A stretch of DNA of 64,000 bases from Paenibacillus artemisiicola (GCF_017652985.1 NZ_JAGGDJ010000024.1:16485-80484); one strand, 5' to 3'. Positions 1-8,242 are shown, numbered from the stretch's first letter. Numbers and translations: made by a program. The notes: generated by a model not told the origin, from the letters alone.

Positions 1-58
1 AAAGTTGCGCCGGTTTCGCCGACGCGGGCCTGAATCGTTCGCGCGCCGGCGAACCGGC

Positions 59-832
59 TTACGCGCGGGTTCCCGTGCTTTGCTCGACTTCCTCTTGCGT
101 CACGAAGCCCGCGTACGCGCTGCGCCCATCCTTGGCGATAACCGGCCCGTTCAGAAACTCTTTGCCGGTATCCGGATTGTACGACCCGACGACGGAATAC
201 TGAATGACGTAGCCTTTGCGCGTCGTCCGGCTTCGGTTCGGCGTGCTGCGGTGGAAGAGCAGGGAATGGAACGCGACCATGCTGCCCTTCTTCAGCTCGA
301 CCGGAATGCCCGGGTCGTCGCCTCGGTAGCAGACATAGCCGATCTCCGAGTGCACGTGCTCGACGAAGCCCTGCTTGTGCGAACCCGGCTGGACGTAAAT
401 GCAGCCGTTCTCGATCGTCGCGTCCTCGAGCGCGAGCCAGCACGTCACGTAATGCACCGGCTCGGTCGGCACGTAGCCGTTGTCCTGATGCCACGGAAAA
501 TCCCGTTTCGCTTCCGGGCGCTTGTACACGGACTGGTCCCAATACAGGCGCGTGTCCGGCCCGAGCAGCTCCGTCGTGATCGCCGCGAACCGCTCGTCCG
601 CGATGAACCGCTGTATGTCGGGATGCCGGTAGTTCAGATGGCTCGTAAAATTGATCTCGTTGGCGGCGCTGATGAAATCCCGCCCCTTCTGCAGGCGGCG
701 CGCCGATTCCTCGTCCAGCCGGTCGATATGCCCGCGAATCGCGTCGATCTCGTCCTCGCCGAACAGATGCTCGAACACGATGTACCCTTGTTCCTCGTAC
801 TGCTTCAATTGCGCTTCGGTCAGCTTCAGCAT
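59..832 (-). CDS. Phytanoyl-CoA dioxygenase (PhyH) family protein
   Basis: A 257-residue cytosolic protein of the PhyH family, Fe(II)/2-oxoglutarate oxygenases that hydroxylate small molecules. The iron-binding His-x-Asp is visible in FPWHQDNGY (His115, Asp117), and a distal His with a following Arg, the usual third ligand and 2-oxoglutarate contact, lies in FHSLLFHRSTPNR (about 189-200). Length is normal for the family. A GGGGAG ribosome site 11 bases before the ATG supports the start. It stands alone with its own promoter-like sequence (GACAAT/TTGAGC, 17 apart). The substrate cannot be deduced; bacterial homologues act in catabolism or natural-product tailoring. Confidence 0.88.
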   Translation of the reverse strand: MLKLTEAQLKQYEEQGYIVFEHLFGEDEIDAIRGHIDRLDEESARRLQKGRDFISAANEINFTSHLNYRHPDIQRFIADERFAAITTELLGPDTRLYWDQSVYKRPEAKRDFPWHQDNGYVPTEPVHYVTCWLALEDATIENGCIYVQPGSHKQGFVEHVHSEIGYVCYRGDDPGIPVELKKGSMVAFHSLLFHRSTPNRSRTTRKGYVIQYSVVGSYNPDTGKEFLNGPVIAKDGRSAYAGFVTQEEVEQSTGTRA

Positions 833-923
833 GCGTCATCGCTCCCCATGGATTGGTGAACCGGCCGGACGGCGGAGCCCGCAACGAAGGACGGCAGCCG
901 GCCGGTTGTAATCGCTTGCTTTC

Positions 924-952
924 ATTGTCCGCGATGCGCGCGTCCCGCTCAA
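924..952 (-). promoter_or_regulatory. Possible sigma-A promoter for the PhyH gene
   Basis: Reading the minus strand, TTGAGC (947-952) and GACAAT (924-929) are separated by 17 bases, about 90 bases before the PhyH start. Each box keeps only part of the consensus, so this is a moderate prediction. Confidence 0.35.
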
Positions 953-1028
953 TGGCTTATCTCCGCCGGTTCGTTGTACGTTTTCCACCTTTTCCGGCGG
1001 TCGGGGCGCCGCCGCCGCGGACATGACC

Positions 1029-1069
1029 AAAAAGCCGGCCCTCCCCTTGGCAGGGAAGAGACCGGCTTT
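1029..1069 (-). terminator. Intrinsic terminator of the ring-cleavage dioxygenase gene
   Basis: AAAGCCGG (1031-1038) pairs with CCGGCTTT (1062-1069), with a further inner stem CTTCCCT/AGGGGAG containing one wobble. On the minus strand the stem is followed by a T run. It lies 32 bases past the dioxygenase stop codon. Confidence 0.75.
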
Positions 1070-1100
1070 CGGCCGAGCGCTTATCGCATGCGGCGCAGCG

Positions 1101-1868
1101 TCACATCTCGAGGCACAGCAGCGAGAAGGTGCCCATCTGGAAGCCCTCGAACAGGACGCGCGGCGCCGTCTTGCCCGAAGCGCTGCCGTACGCGAGCAGC
1201 AGCGGGACGAAATGCTCCGGCCGCGGCACGGCGCGAAGCGCGTGCGGCGCCAGGCGCTCGTAGTCCGCGAGCGCCTCGGCATCCCGTTTCGTCACCTTGT
1301 CGGCGATCCACGCGTCGAACTCGGCTGCCCACGGCTCCGCGTGCTCCTGCTTCCATTTGATCTCGCCGAAATTATGCACCGTCGTGCCGCTGCCGATGAC
1401 GAGGATGTCTTCCTCGCCGAGGCCGCGCAGCGCTTCGCCGATCGCGAGCTGCCGCGCCGCCGGCAGAAACGGCTGCACGGATATCGTCACGACCGGGATG
1501 TCCGCGTCCGGATACATGTGGCGCAGGAACACCCACGCGCCGTGGTCCAGGCCGCGGCTCGCGTCCCGCCGCGTCTCGATCCCGTGCCGGGCGAAGCGCG
1601 CCTCCACCTCCGCCGCGACGTCCGGCGAACCCGGCGCGGGATACGTCAGGCGGTACAGCTCATCCGGGAAGCCGCCGAAATCGTAGATCGTCGGCAGCGG
1701 CCCCGCGGCGAACGAAACCGTCGCGACCCGCGTCTCCCAATGCGCGCTGAAGAGCACGATCGCCCGGGGCTTCCAGCGTGTGCCCGTCTGTTTGAGAAAA
1801 GCGGTGTACGCGGATTCCTCCACGGCCATCATCGGCGAACCGTGGCATATGAACAGGGAAGGCAGCAA
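1101..1868 (-). CDS. DODA-type extradiol ring-cleavage dioxygenase
   Basis: About 255 residues of the class III extradiol dioxygenase (LigB/DODA, YgiD-like) family, which open catechol-type rings with a bound metal ion. The first metal-binding region, LPSLFICHGSPMMAV, is at the N-terminus; VIGSGTTVHNFGEI (about 170) and LDHGAWVFLRHMYP (about 115) carry further conserved His residues. The TTG start at 1868 is preferred because AAAGGAG stands 9 bases before it; the in-frame ATG at 1877 directly abuts that site. The gene is divergent from an HxlR regulator, a common pairing for quinone- or aldehyde-responsive genes, which suggests induction by electrophiles or phenolics. Exact substrate unknown. 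Confidence 0.87.
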   Translation of the reverse strand: MLPSLFICHGSPMMAVEESAYTAFLKQTGTRWKPRAIVLFSAHWETRVATVSFAAGPLPTIYDFGGFPDELYRLTYPAPGSPDVAAEVEARFARHGIETRRDASRGLDHGAWVFLRHMYPDADIPVVTISVQPFLPAARQLAIGEALRGLGEEDILVIGSGTTVHNFGEIKWKQEHAEPWAAEFDAWIADKVTKRDAEALADYERLAPHALRAVPRPEHFVPLLLAYGSASGKTAPRVLFEGFQMGTFSLLCLEM

Positions 1869-1969
1869 GGCGTTCATCTCCTTTACGCCCGTTCCGCGCG
1901 GCTTCCGCATCTCCGAAACCGGCCGCTAGCGCGCCCGTCATGAGGCGAGCCGCCTCCCGCGGCGGTCCC

Positions 1970-1999
1970 TTGTGCGCGGAAGGGCTTTAGGGTTATAAT
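1970..1999 (+). promoter_or_regulatory. Sigma-A promoter for the HxlR regulator gene
   Basis: TTGTGC (1970-1975) and a perfect TATAAT (1994-1999) are 18 bases apart. Transcription would start near 2006, directly in front of the palindrome at 2010-2026. Confidence 0.6.
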
Positions 2000-2009
2000 A
2001 CGACAATAG

Positions 2010-2026
2010 ACTTACTTTTAGTAAGT
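2010..2026. promoter_or_regulatory. Palindromic operator between dioxygenase and HxlR genes
   Basis: ACTTAC and GTAAGT form a perfect inverted repeat around TTTTA. It lies just downstream of the -10 box of the regulator and upstream of the divergent dioxygenase. Its position and symmetry fit autoregulation and repression by the dimeric HxlR-type protein encoded next to it. Confidence 0.55.
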
Positions 2027-2081
2027 AGGCACGTTCGCGTGCCCTAGTACCCTTTGGGAAACCGGCAAGGAGGATTTCGAC

Positions 2082-2438
2082 TTGGACGAATGCAAAGCAA
2101 ACACGGCGCTCGACATTCTGATCGGCAAATGGAAGCCAATCATCCTCTATCATCTCGGCAGGGGCGGCACGATGCGGTTCAGCGAGCTGCAGAAGACCAT
2201 TCCGGAAATCACGAAAAAAATGCTGACCTCGCAGCTGCGCGAGCTCGAATACCACGACATCGTACACCGCGAGATTTACATGCAAATCCCCCCGAAGGTC
2301 GAATACTCCATCACCGAGTACGGCCAGACGCTGTTTCCGATCATCAGTCTCATGCACGATTGGGGCGAGAAGCATGTCGTCCATCTCGAAGAAAAGTACA
2401 GCAATAACGACGATGCGTTACAGGAAAACGCGAACTGA
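2082..2438 (+). CDS. HxlR family transcriptional regulator
   Basis: A 118-residue winged-helix regulator of the HxlR/DUF24 family. The hallmark LIGKWKPIILYHL is near residues 13-25, the recognition-helix region follows (FSELQKTIPEITKKMLTSQL, 33-52), and the wing is EYSITEYGQTL. A single Cys at position 4 matches the N-terminal redox-sensing Cys of several family members that respond to quinones or aldehydes. Start is TTG, with AAGGAGG 7 bases upstream. It is divergent from the ring-cleavage dioxygenase and probably controls it and itself through the palindrome at 2010-2026. Confidence 0.92.
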   Translation: MDECKANTALDILIGKWKPIILYHLGRGGTMRFSELQKTIPEITKKMLTSQLRELEYHDIVHREIYMQIPPKVEYSITEYGQTLFPIISLMHDWGEKHVVHLEEKYSNNDDALQENAN

Positions 2439-2449
2439 AACGGCGAAAG

Positions 2450-2487
2450 GCCGCGGTCCGGACGAAATCGGACGGCGGCTTTTTTTT
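2450..2487 (+). terminator. Intrinsic terminator of the HxlR gene
   Basis: GCCGCGGTCCG (2450-2460) pairs with CGGACGGCGGC (2469-2479) with one mismatch and is followed by eight T residues. Confidence 0.85.
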
Positions 2488-2595
2488 GCGCGCAGGGGCG
2501 AGCCCGCCGCATCGACGGCGCGCGGCGGGCGGCCAGCGAAATCATCTCCATCTTCGACCAGTGTTCCCCGATCGCCGCCGCGTTACGCGCGAGCG

Positions 2596-3705
2596 CTATG
2601 CCAATCGAAACCCGCCCGCATTATGAATCCGTCCGCCCGCGGCGAGATGATCGCGCACGATGCGCTGCAGGGTCGTCTCGGCCTTCGCGCTCGGCAGGTC
2701 GGCTAGCGTCGTGCCATAGCCGAATACCCGCTCCAGCGTCTGCGATTCGTTCGACAGCACCGGCACCGGATGATAGTCGCGCTGGAACCGGACAATGTTG
2801 GACGACTCCGGCAGCAGCGTCCGGAACGCCGGCGCGAGCAGCCACGAATCGCAGACGAACGCGCGGTACGGGTTACTCGGGAAATGCGTCGCCGCGAAGG
2901 CGGCAGCGCGCGCGTACGAGTCCCGGCACCCTTCGGGGGAGAGGCGCTCGCCTTCGGGGACGTGCACGTTCAGCACGGGATCGCCCTTCTGCAGCGCAAG
3001 CTCCCATTCGTCCGCGCCGAGCCGGACCGTCTTGCGGTCCGCCGCGCCGAGCGCGGAGACCGGATGTCCCTCATAACGCGCGCCGTCGAACGCATACGCG
3101 GATTCCCAGCCGCCCGCTGCGTCGAAGAGGCCGCATGTGCCGTCGAGCTGTCCGTCGCTCCGGTAGCGCACGCCGCCTTCGGACAGCACCGCGACGCCGC
3201 CCGTTGTCCGGTGGCGGAACGCTTTGGCGGGGAACGGACAGGCCGCGAAATGGAACTGCAGCCGTCCCAGCCGGAACAATTCCCCGCGCAGATGCTGATG
3301 CAGCCAGCCGAGCTCGCTCAGCCCCCAGCGCCCGTGACGGCGCAGATGCGCGCGCATCCAAATGACGAGGTCGTGCACCGTGTCGACGAGCACCTCTTGC
3401 GGCAGGCCGCGCGCCGCATAGCGTTCCGCGAGCAGCGGAATCGCGCCCGCGTAGACGACCGCCGCCAGCAGCGCGCCGTCCGCGCCGAAAGCGAGCAGCT
3501 CCCGGTTCACGTCGTCAGGCGGCCGGTTCGCATCCTCGAACAGCTCCCGTCGGAAACGCACCGCCGCTTCCGCCAGCTCGCCGTCCCCGCGGACCGCCTC
3601 CGCCGCCTTGCCCAGCACGTCCGCAATATCCGCCGGAAACCGCGCCGCCTCGCAAATCGCCGCCAGCTCCCCCGGCGCCAAAAAATCCCCGCTTGCGCTT
3701 ATCAT
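2596..3705 (-). CDS. Acyltransferase-domain (DUF5596-like) protein
   Basis: About 369 residues resembling the two-domain Bacillales proteins annotated as acyltransferase domain-containing (DUF5596 N-terminal part plus a GNAT-like C-terminal part). The helical first half contains an RRHGRWGLSELGW motif; the second half has PSNPYRAFVCDSWLLAP and SSNIVRFQRDY, the most recognisable family signatures. No signal peptide, so cytosolic. The start at 3705 is preferred over the upstream ATG because GGGGAGAGG stands before it. The physiological substrate of this family is not known to me. The gene is isolated; the next gene upstream is in the other direction of interest only as the yidC terminator region. 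Confidence 0.68.
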   Translation of the reverse strand: MISASGDFLAPGELAAICEAARFPADIADVLGKAAEAVRGDGELAEAAVRFRRELFEDANRPPDDVNRELLAFGADGALLAAVVYAGAIPLLAERYAARGLPQEVLVDTVHDLVIWMRAHLRRHGRWGLSELGWLHQHLRGELFRLGRLQFHFAACPFPAKAFRHRTTGGVAVLSEGGVRYRSDGQLDGTCGLFDAAGGWESAYAFDGARYEGHPVSALGAADRKTVRLGADEWELALQKGDPVLNVHVPEGERLSPEGCRDSYARAAAFAATHFPSNPYRAFVCDSWLLAPAFRTLLPESSNIVRFQRDYHPVPVLSNESQTLERVFGYGTTLADLPSAKAETTLQRIVRDHLAAGGRIHNAGGFRLA

Positions 3706-3821
3706 CTCTGCCTCTCCCCTTATCGGCCCGGGAACCATTCCTTCGGCCCGCGGCCCGAATCCTCATCTCCTCCCACTATAGCAAGCGCGGCGAAGCGCCG
3801 GCAAGCCGTACCGGCAATAAC

Positions 3822-3856
3822 GAAAAAGCCTTCGCCCCGAAAAGGGGCGAAGGCTT
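3822..3856 (-). terminator. Intrinsic terminator of yidC
   Basis: A perfect 13-base-pair stem (3826-3838 with 3844-3856, loop GAAAA) is followed on the minus strand by TTTTTCG. It lies 48 bases beyond the yidC stop codon. Confidence 0.92.
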
Positions 3857-3903
3857 CGATAACGCGGAGCGCGGGAGCCGCGGAGCGCAGCCGCGGCGGC
3901 TCC

Positions 3904-4617
3904 TTACGCCGTGCCGACCGCGGCGCCGGCGGCCTCCTGCGGATACAGCCGCTTGGAGATCAGCGTCTGCGCGATCATGACCAGGCCGCCGACGCTCCAA
4001 TAGAGCGGCAGCGCGGCAGGCGCCGTGAACGAGAACACCCCCATCATGACCGGGGACAGGTACAGGAGCAAGCCCATGCCCTTCGCGCCGTTCATCGGCG
4101 GCTGAGCGGCCTGCTGCAAGCGCGCCTGCAGCAGATAGACGCCCGCGGCCACGAACGGCAGAATCGGATCCGGGCTTCCGAGCTGGAACCACAGGAACGT
4201 ATGATGCGCGAGCTCGGGATTCGAGCGGATCGCGAAGTAGAGGCCGGACAGGATCGGAATTTGCAGCAGCATCGGCAGGCAGCCGGCGTTCAGCGGGTTG
4301 TAGCCGTGCTTGGCGTAGACCGCCATCGTTTCTTCCGTTTGCTTGCGCTGCTTGTCGGGAGCGGCGCTTTTGGCGTATTTGCGCTTGACGGCCTCGAGCT
4401 CCGGCTGCATGGCGGCCAGCTTCCGCCGCATGCCCTGCTGCCGCTTGTACTGGTTGATCATGAACGGCATGAGCGCCAGCCGGACCAGGATGGTGATCGC
4501 GACGAGCGCGAGGCCGAAGCTGCCGTCGAACCAGCCCGCGAAGTGGTCGATCAGCCAAGTGAAAGGCGAGACGAAATAATCATGGAATACCGCGATTTGC
4601 GCGTACGTGTCGGACAT
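3904..4617 (-). CDS. yidC: Membrane protein insertase YidC (Oxa1 family), second-copy type
   Basis: A 237-residue Oxa1/YidC protein that inserts proteins into the cytoplasmic membrane with or after SecYEG. Five hydrophobic segments are visible, including FGLALVAITILVRLALMPF, whose Arg corresponds to the essential groove Arg, followed by a basic cytoplasmic hairpin rich in Lys/Arg. A final pair is MGLLLYLSPVMMGVFSF and YWSVGGLVMIAQTLIS. There is no clear lipobox at the N-terminus, unlike many Gram-positive YidC1 lipoproteins. AGGGAGG 8 bases before the ATG fixes the start. It is not in the usual rnpA-rpmH context, so it is probably an accessory copy. It overlaps a small upstream membrane-protein gene by 67 bases. 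Confidence 0.93.
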   Translation of the reverse strand: MSDTYAQIAVFHDYFVSPFTWLIDHFAGWFDGSFGLALVAITILVRLALMPFMINQYKRQQGMRRKLAAMQPELEAVKRKYAKSAAPDKQRKQTEETMAVYAKHGYNPLNAGCLPMLLQIPILSGLYFAIRSNPELAHHTFLWFQLGSPDPILPFVAAGVYLLQARLQQAAQPPMNGAKGMGLLLYLSPVMMGVFSFTAPAALPLYWSVGGLVMIAQTLISKRLYPQEAAGAAVGTA

Positions 4618-4910
4618 CTTGAAAATCCTCCCTGTTGATGGTTTGCGTCGGTCGTCATCAACAGGGTCGTGCACGGGGATGAATCATCGTCGGGCGCTTC
4701 CTTGCGTTTCGTCAGCCGGACATACCGCAGGCTCTGAACCGGCGCATCGACGGCCGGCAGCTTGGGCAGCGCCGGACCGCCCGCCGTCTCGCGGAAAGCC
4801 GTCCAACCCTTCGCCGCCGAGGCCGGCAGCGCGAACAGGCACAGATACGCCAGCGACACGAGCGTGCAGATGGAGATTGCGTACAGCAGCGCGTCATGAA
4901 GCTCGAACAA
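4551..4910 (-). CDS. Small single-pass membrane protein overlapping yidC
   Basis: A 119-residue protein not recognised from any family. One hydrophobic segment (LLYAISICTLVSLAYLCLFAL, about 8-28) is followed by an Ala/Pro-rich and then basic cytoplasmic-looking tail. The TTG start is supported by AAGGGGGTGATC, almost perfectly complementary to the 16S tail, 4 bases upstream. Codon third positions are strongly G/C through about residue 85, as in real genes here. The last 22 codons run across the yidC ribosome site and start in another frame, suggesting translational coupling; alternatively the tail is an unselected run-on. It is probably co-transcribed with yidC and may assist it. Confidence 0.55.
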   Translation of the reverse strand: MFELHDALLYAISICTLVSLAYLCLFALPASAAKGWTAFRETAGGPALPKLPAVDAPVQSLRYVRLTKRKEAPDDDSSPCTTLLMTTDANHQQGGFSRCPTRTRKSRYSMIISSRLSLG

Positions 4911-5111
4911 TGAGGATCACCCCCTTCGGTGCAATGCGTGTTCGTCCATTGTAGTCCTATTCGCCCCGAGCGGCATCGGTCGCAAGACGGACGGCGCCGC
5001 GTCGTCGGGGCTCAAGATTTGGAAGCCGGCGCAACTTCTGGCGGGCGGCTTTCGTCATTCTTCATAACAATCTCCTCTACTCCTGTCTTCTACTTCAATT
5101 TCTGAAAGGCG

Positions 5112-6278
5112 ATGATTCGATTGAAACTGAAATGGCTCGCGTCGGCGGCGCTCGCCGCGTCGCTGCTGGCGCCCGCGACCGCCGTTCACGCCGCAACGCC
5201 CGCATACGCAAGGCTCTCCTGGGACGGCGGCGGCGATTCGCTCGGCACCGCGATCATGAAGAACGGCACGGTATACGTGCCCGCGAATACGCTCGAATCG
5301 GCCGGCATGACCGTGCGGTGGGACAAGTCGCGCCAGCGCGCCGATTATGCCGGCTACGGCAGAAGCCTCGCCGTGCGGATCGGCGGCACCTCCGCCGTGC
5401 TGGACGGCGATCCGGTCCGGGGCATGCCCGCCCCGTTTCTGTACCAGGGCCAGCTGTACTTGAGCGGACGGTTCGTCGTCGCGGCGCTCGAAGGCGATTC
5501 CGTCGCCTGGGACGCGAAAACCCGCGTGTTCAGCGCCAAGCACCTGCACACGTACGCGGGCTTCAGCCAGACGTACGGCGGCCGCACGTACAGCGTCGTC
5601 AAGCGCACGGGCGAATTGTTCGCAAGCACCGGCAAGAACGGCGCGCAGGTGAAGCTGGCCGACCTCGGCTCTCAGCTGTACGACGGGGTGTCGATGGAGT
5701 TTCAGCCGACCGAAGGCGGCCTGCTGCTGCTGACGATCACCGACAACTACGGCGAGCCGCATCTTAACGATCACCGGTTCGCGCTCCTTCTGAAGAACGG
5801 CGCCGTCATCCGCCAAGCGGACGTCCATTATTGGCAGCGCTTCGAGAAGAACGTCGCCGCCTACGGCGATCATCTGCTGCTCACGGACGGGCAGACGCTC
5901 CGGGTGATCCGGGACGGCACCGGCGCGGTCGAGCAGACGATCGATCTCGTCAAGCTCGGCGGCGAGGATGGGCCTTACTTCGTCGAAGGCGCCGCGGACG
6001 ATTACCTGCTGATCCGGCCGAACGCTTCCGGTCTCCTGACGCTCGTCGACCGCACCACCGGCGCGAGCGTCAAGCTGTACAAGCAGCTGCTCGACGCCGA
6101 AGGCCAAGCGTACGCGACGGAAAACGACGTTCCCTACCATGGCGACGAGCTGCATTTCGTGAAACGCGACGGCGATACGCTCTACTTCGAGGACGACAGC
6201 CCTTTCGCGAAGGATAGCGGCCGCCTGCTGCCTTATAAGCTCCCGATTCCGGCCGAAGGCGGCACGTCCGGCCCTTGA
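5112..6278 (+). CDS. Exported stalk-domain (copper amine oxidase N-like) protein
   Basis: A 388-residue secreted protein. The signal peptide (LKLKWLASAALAASLLAPATAVHA) ends near residue 28. Residues 45-135 form a copper-amine-oxidase N-terminal-like stalk domain: NGTVYVPANTLESAGMTVRW followed by YQGQLYLSGRFVVAALEG. The remaining 250 residues look like beta-propeller-type repeats (YGDHLLLTDGQTLRVIRDG) without catalytic signatures. Such stalk domains act as extracellular attachment modules in Paenibacillus. The ATG at 5112 has only a weak AAAGG site; a TTG at 5121 is possible. The 3' end overlaps the convergent gene by 46 bases. Confidence 0.75.
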   Translation: MIRLKLKWLASAALAASLLAPATAVHAATPAYARLSWDGGGDSLGTAIMKNGTVYVPANTLESAGMTVRWDKSRQRADYAGYGRSLAVRIGGTSAVLDGDPVRGMPAPFLYQGQLYLSGRFVVAALEGDSVAWDAKTRVFSAKHLHTYAGFSQTYGGRTYSVVKRTGELFASTGKNGAQVKLADLGSQLYDGVSMEFQPTEGGLLLLTITDNYGEPHLNDHRFALLLKNGAVIRQADVHYWQRFEKNVAAYGDHLLLTDGQTLRVIRDGTGAVEQTIDLVKLGGEDGPYFVEGAADDYLLIRPNASGLLTLVDRTTGASVKLYKQLLDAEGQAYATENDVPYHGDELHFVKRDGDTLYFEDDSPFAKDSGRLLPYKLPIPAEGGTSGP

Positions 6279-6964
6279 CCGGCATCCGCCGCGCCCCCGT
6301 TCTCCGGAACGGGGGCGTTTGCCGTTCTTCCTTCGCCCGGCCTTTCCGCCGCGTCCGCCGTTTCCTTCTTCCGCCACACGTTGCGGTACAGGCCGGTCAC
6401 CGTCAACGTGACGGTGCCGGTCTCCTGCAGCGACACGCCGCCGGCCTCGTACGCGCCGGCCGGGAACACGTAGAACGCGAATTCGTCGCCGTCCTTCTCG
6501 TTAAGCCCTCCGATGGCGAAGACGGGGCTCTCGTAGTTCTGCCCGTTGTACGCCGCCGTCATGGAAGCCGTCATGTCCGACGAGAAGGCATGCGCGCCCA
6601 TGGTGCGGTGCCGCGACCCGGAGACGAGATCGGCGCCGTCCGGCGAATACGTGCCGTGCGAGCGAAGGCCGATCCGGTACCCGCCGGTCATGGCGCTGCC
6701 GGTATTGTCGACCCAGCCGACGTCGATGACGTACGAACCGTCGTCGTACAGGACTTTGCCGGTATTGCCGCCCAAGTCGGCCAAATCGATATCGACGGAG
6801 TAGCTGCCGGGAACCGGGTAGCCGCCCGTATCCGTGAACGAATCCGTGTCGTTGACGATGCGGGCCATGCCTCCCTGCCACGCGCCGATCCGCGGCTGCG
6901 CATAGCGGTAACCGGCCAGGATGGCGACGCACAGGACGGCCGCGGCAATCGCTCTCGTTTTCAT
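6233..6964 (-). CDS. Hypothetical exported protein
   Basis: A 243-residue protein I do not recognise. It starts with a signal peptide or anchor (MKTRAIAAAVLCVAILAGYRY) and continues with a beta-rich domain containing SYSVDIDLADLGGNTGKVLY, YVIDVGWVDNTGSAMTGGYR and SVTLTVT-like strands. It ends with a Pro/Gly/Ala-rich disordered tail after about residue 205. GGGGGG 6 bases before the ATG supports the start. Its last 15 codons lie antisense to the end of the stalk-domain gene, and its tail coding region carries the terminator hairpin of that gene (6292-6320). Confidence 0.65.
   Translation of the reverse strand: MKTRAIAAAVLCVAILAGYRYAQPRIGAWQGGMARIVNDTDSFTDTGGYPVPGSYSVDIDLADLGGNTGKVLYDDGSYVIDVGWVDNTGSAMTGGYRIGLRSHGTYSPDGADLVSGSRHRTMGAHAFSSDMTASMTAAYNGQNYESPVFAIGGLNEKDGDEFAFYVFPAGAYEAGGVSLQETGTVTLTVTGLYRNVWRKKETADAAERPGEGRTANAPVPENGGAADAGQGPDVPPSAGIGSL
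6292..6320 (+). terminator. Terminator of the stalk-domain gene inside the convergent gene
   Basis: CGCCCCCGTTC (6292-6302) pairs perfectly with GAACGGGGGCG (6307-6317), loop TCCG, followed by TTTG. It lies 14 bases after the stalk gene stop while being part of the tail codons of the opposite gene. Confidence 0.7.
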
Positions 6965-7161
6965 GCTTGTCCCCCCGATCAAATTGTTGTTCGCACCGAG
7001 TTCCGGTTCGCGCCGGACCGATGCCGGCCGTTCAGGCAACCTGCGGAGCCGATGATAACCCGTTAATCCGTCTTACGATGAAAACGGCGATCGGTTCCCC
7101 CAGCCGGGTGGAAAGCGGAAATTTCGGCAGCGGCGCGGCTCCGCGGCGTTCGGCAGGCGCA

Positions 7162-7199
7162 AAGCAAAAGGAGCCGCGGATAAGCGGCTCCTTTTGCTT
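7162..7199. terminator. Intrinsic terminator downstream of the methyltransferase
   Basis: A perfect 16-base-pair stem: AAGCAAAAGGAGCCGC (7162-7177) and GCGGCTCCTTTTGCTT (7184-7199). The A/T-rich outer part gives U-rich tails on both strands. The plus strand has no gene immediately upstream, so it mainly serves the minus-strand methyltransferase. Confidence 0.85.
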
Positions 7200-7251
7200 C
7201 GTATTCGACGCGCAGGTCTGGCAGCACCGGGTGTCGCGGAACGGGCGCGCG

Positions 7252-7998
7252 TTATTTCCGCGCGACGATCAGCATCCGTTCCGCGTTCGTCCGGATGCCC
7301 TTCTCGGTCCGATGCTCCTCGGCGAAGCGCGCCAGCACTTCAACGTCCTCGTCCCGCTCGCCGAACTCCGGAATGATCGGCGCGTGCTTCAGCAGAAACA
7401 TCAGATCCTCCGCCGACCGGTAGTACTCCGCCGCGTCATACCGGAACGACTGCACGTCGCCAAATCCGGCATCGCGAAGCTCGCTGACGCAGCGCCGCAG
7501 CAGCGTGCCGGGCGGCGCCTCCCGCCAGCCGCGGCCGAACGCCGCGACGAGGTTGCGTTTGTCCCCTTCGCCGACCTGCTGCGTGACGAAGACGCCGCCC
7601 GGCTTCAGCACCCTGGCGACCTCGCCCGCGTGGAACGGCGCATGCCGGCAGCAGACGACGTCGAAGCCGCCGTCCGGAAAAGCCAACCGCTCCGCGTCCA
7701 TCCGCAGGAAGCGGACGTTCCGCCGCCCGCTGCGTTCCGCGTTCCGCTTCGCCGTCTCGATCATGCCGGCCGCCCGATCGATGCCGACCAGCTCCCGCGC
7801 GGCATCCGCGAGCACGAGCAGCGCTTCGCCGCCGCCCGTGCCGATGTCGAGCAGCGCGTCCTCCGGCCCGCACCGGGCGCGCACCTCCTCCGCGTACTGC
7901 CATGCTTCGCCTTCCGCGACCGTCCGCACGGCGCTGAAATTCCAGCCGTTCCGCGCGCCCGTCCGTTCATAAAAGGACCGGTAGTCCTTGTTCGTCAT
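7252..7998 (-). CDS. Class I SAM-dependent methyltransferase
   Basis: A 248-residue Methyltransf_11/25-like enzyme. Motif I is LLDIGTGGGEALL (about 49-61), the acidic ribose-binding residue follows in VGIDRAAGM, motif II/III lies around MDAERLAFPDGGFDVVCCRHAPFH, and VARVLKPGGVFVTQQVGE is motif IV. A GGGAGGA site 7 bases before the ATG supports the start. Bacillales homologues are annotated only as class I SAM methyltransferases and the substrate is unknown. It appears to be a single-gene transcript ending in the strong terminator at 7162-7199. The 268 bases upstream (7999-8266) hold the terminator of the next gene but no further coding sequence that I can support. Confidence 0.88.
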   Translation of the reverse strand: MTNKDYRSFYERTGARNGWNFSAVRTVAEGEAWQYAEEVRARCGPEDALLDIGTGGGEALLVLADAARELVGIDRAAGMIETAKRNAERSGRRNVRFLRMDAERLAFPDGGFDVVCCRHAPFHAGEVARVLKPGGVFVTQQVGEGDKRNLVAAFGRGWREAPPGTLLRRCVSELRDAGFGDVQSFRYDAAEYYRSAEDLMFLLKHAPIIPEFGERDEDVEVLARFAEEHRTEKGIRTNAERMLIVARK

Positions 7999-8242
7999 CG
8001 TGTCATTCCTCCCGTTATTCGGCGAGAAGCGCCATCCCTCCCCGCCTCGTTCGTCATCGCATGCCGCCCGGAGGGCAGAGTTCCCCCTTGGCGGCCGGTA
8101 CGCGTCTCAGCCCGGCCCGGCTAGCAGCCGCTTCGAACGATTCGGTGCGCCAACCTCTTCGCCTCCATTCGGCAGAATCTACCTGTAATTGTAAATGGCC
8201 GCAAGCATCCCCGGCAATCCCGGCACGATTGCGGCATGCAAA

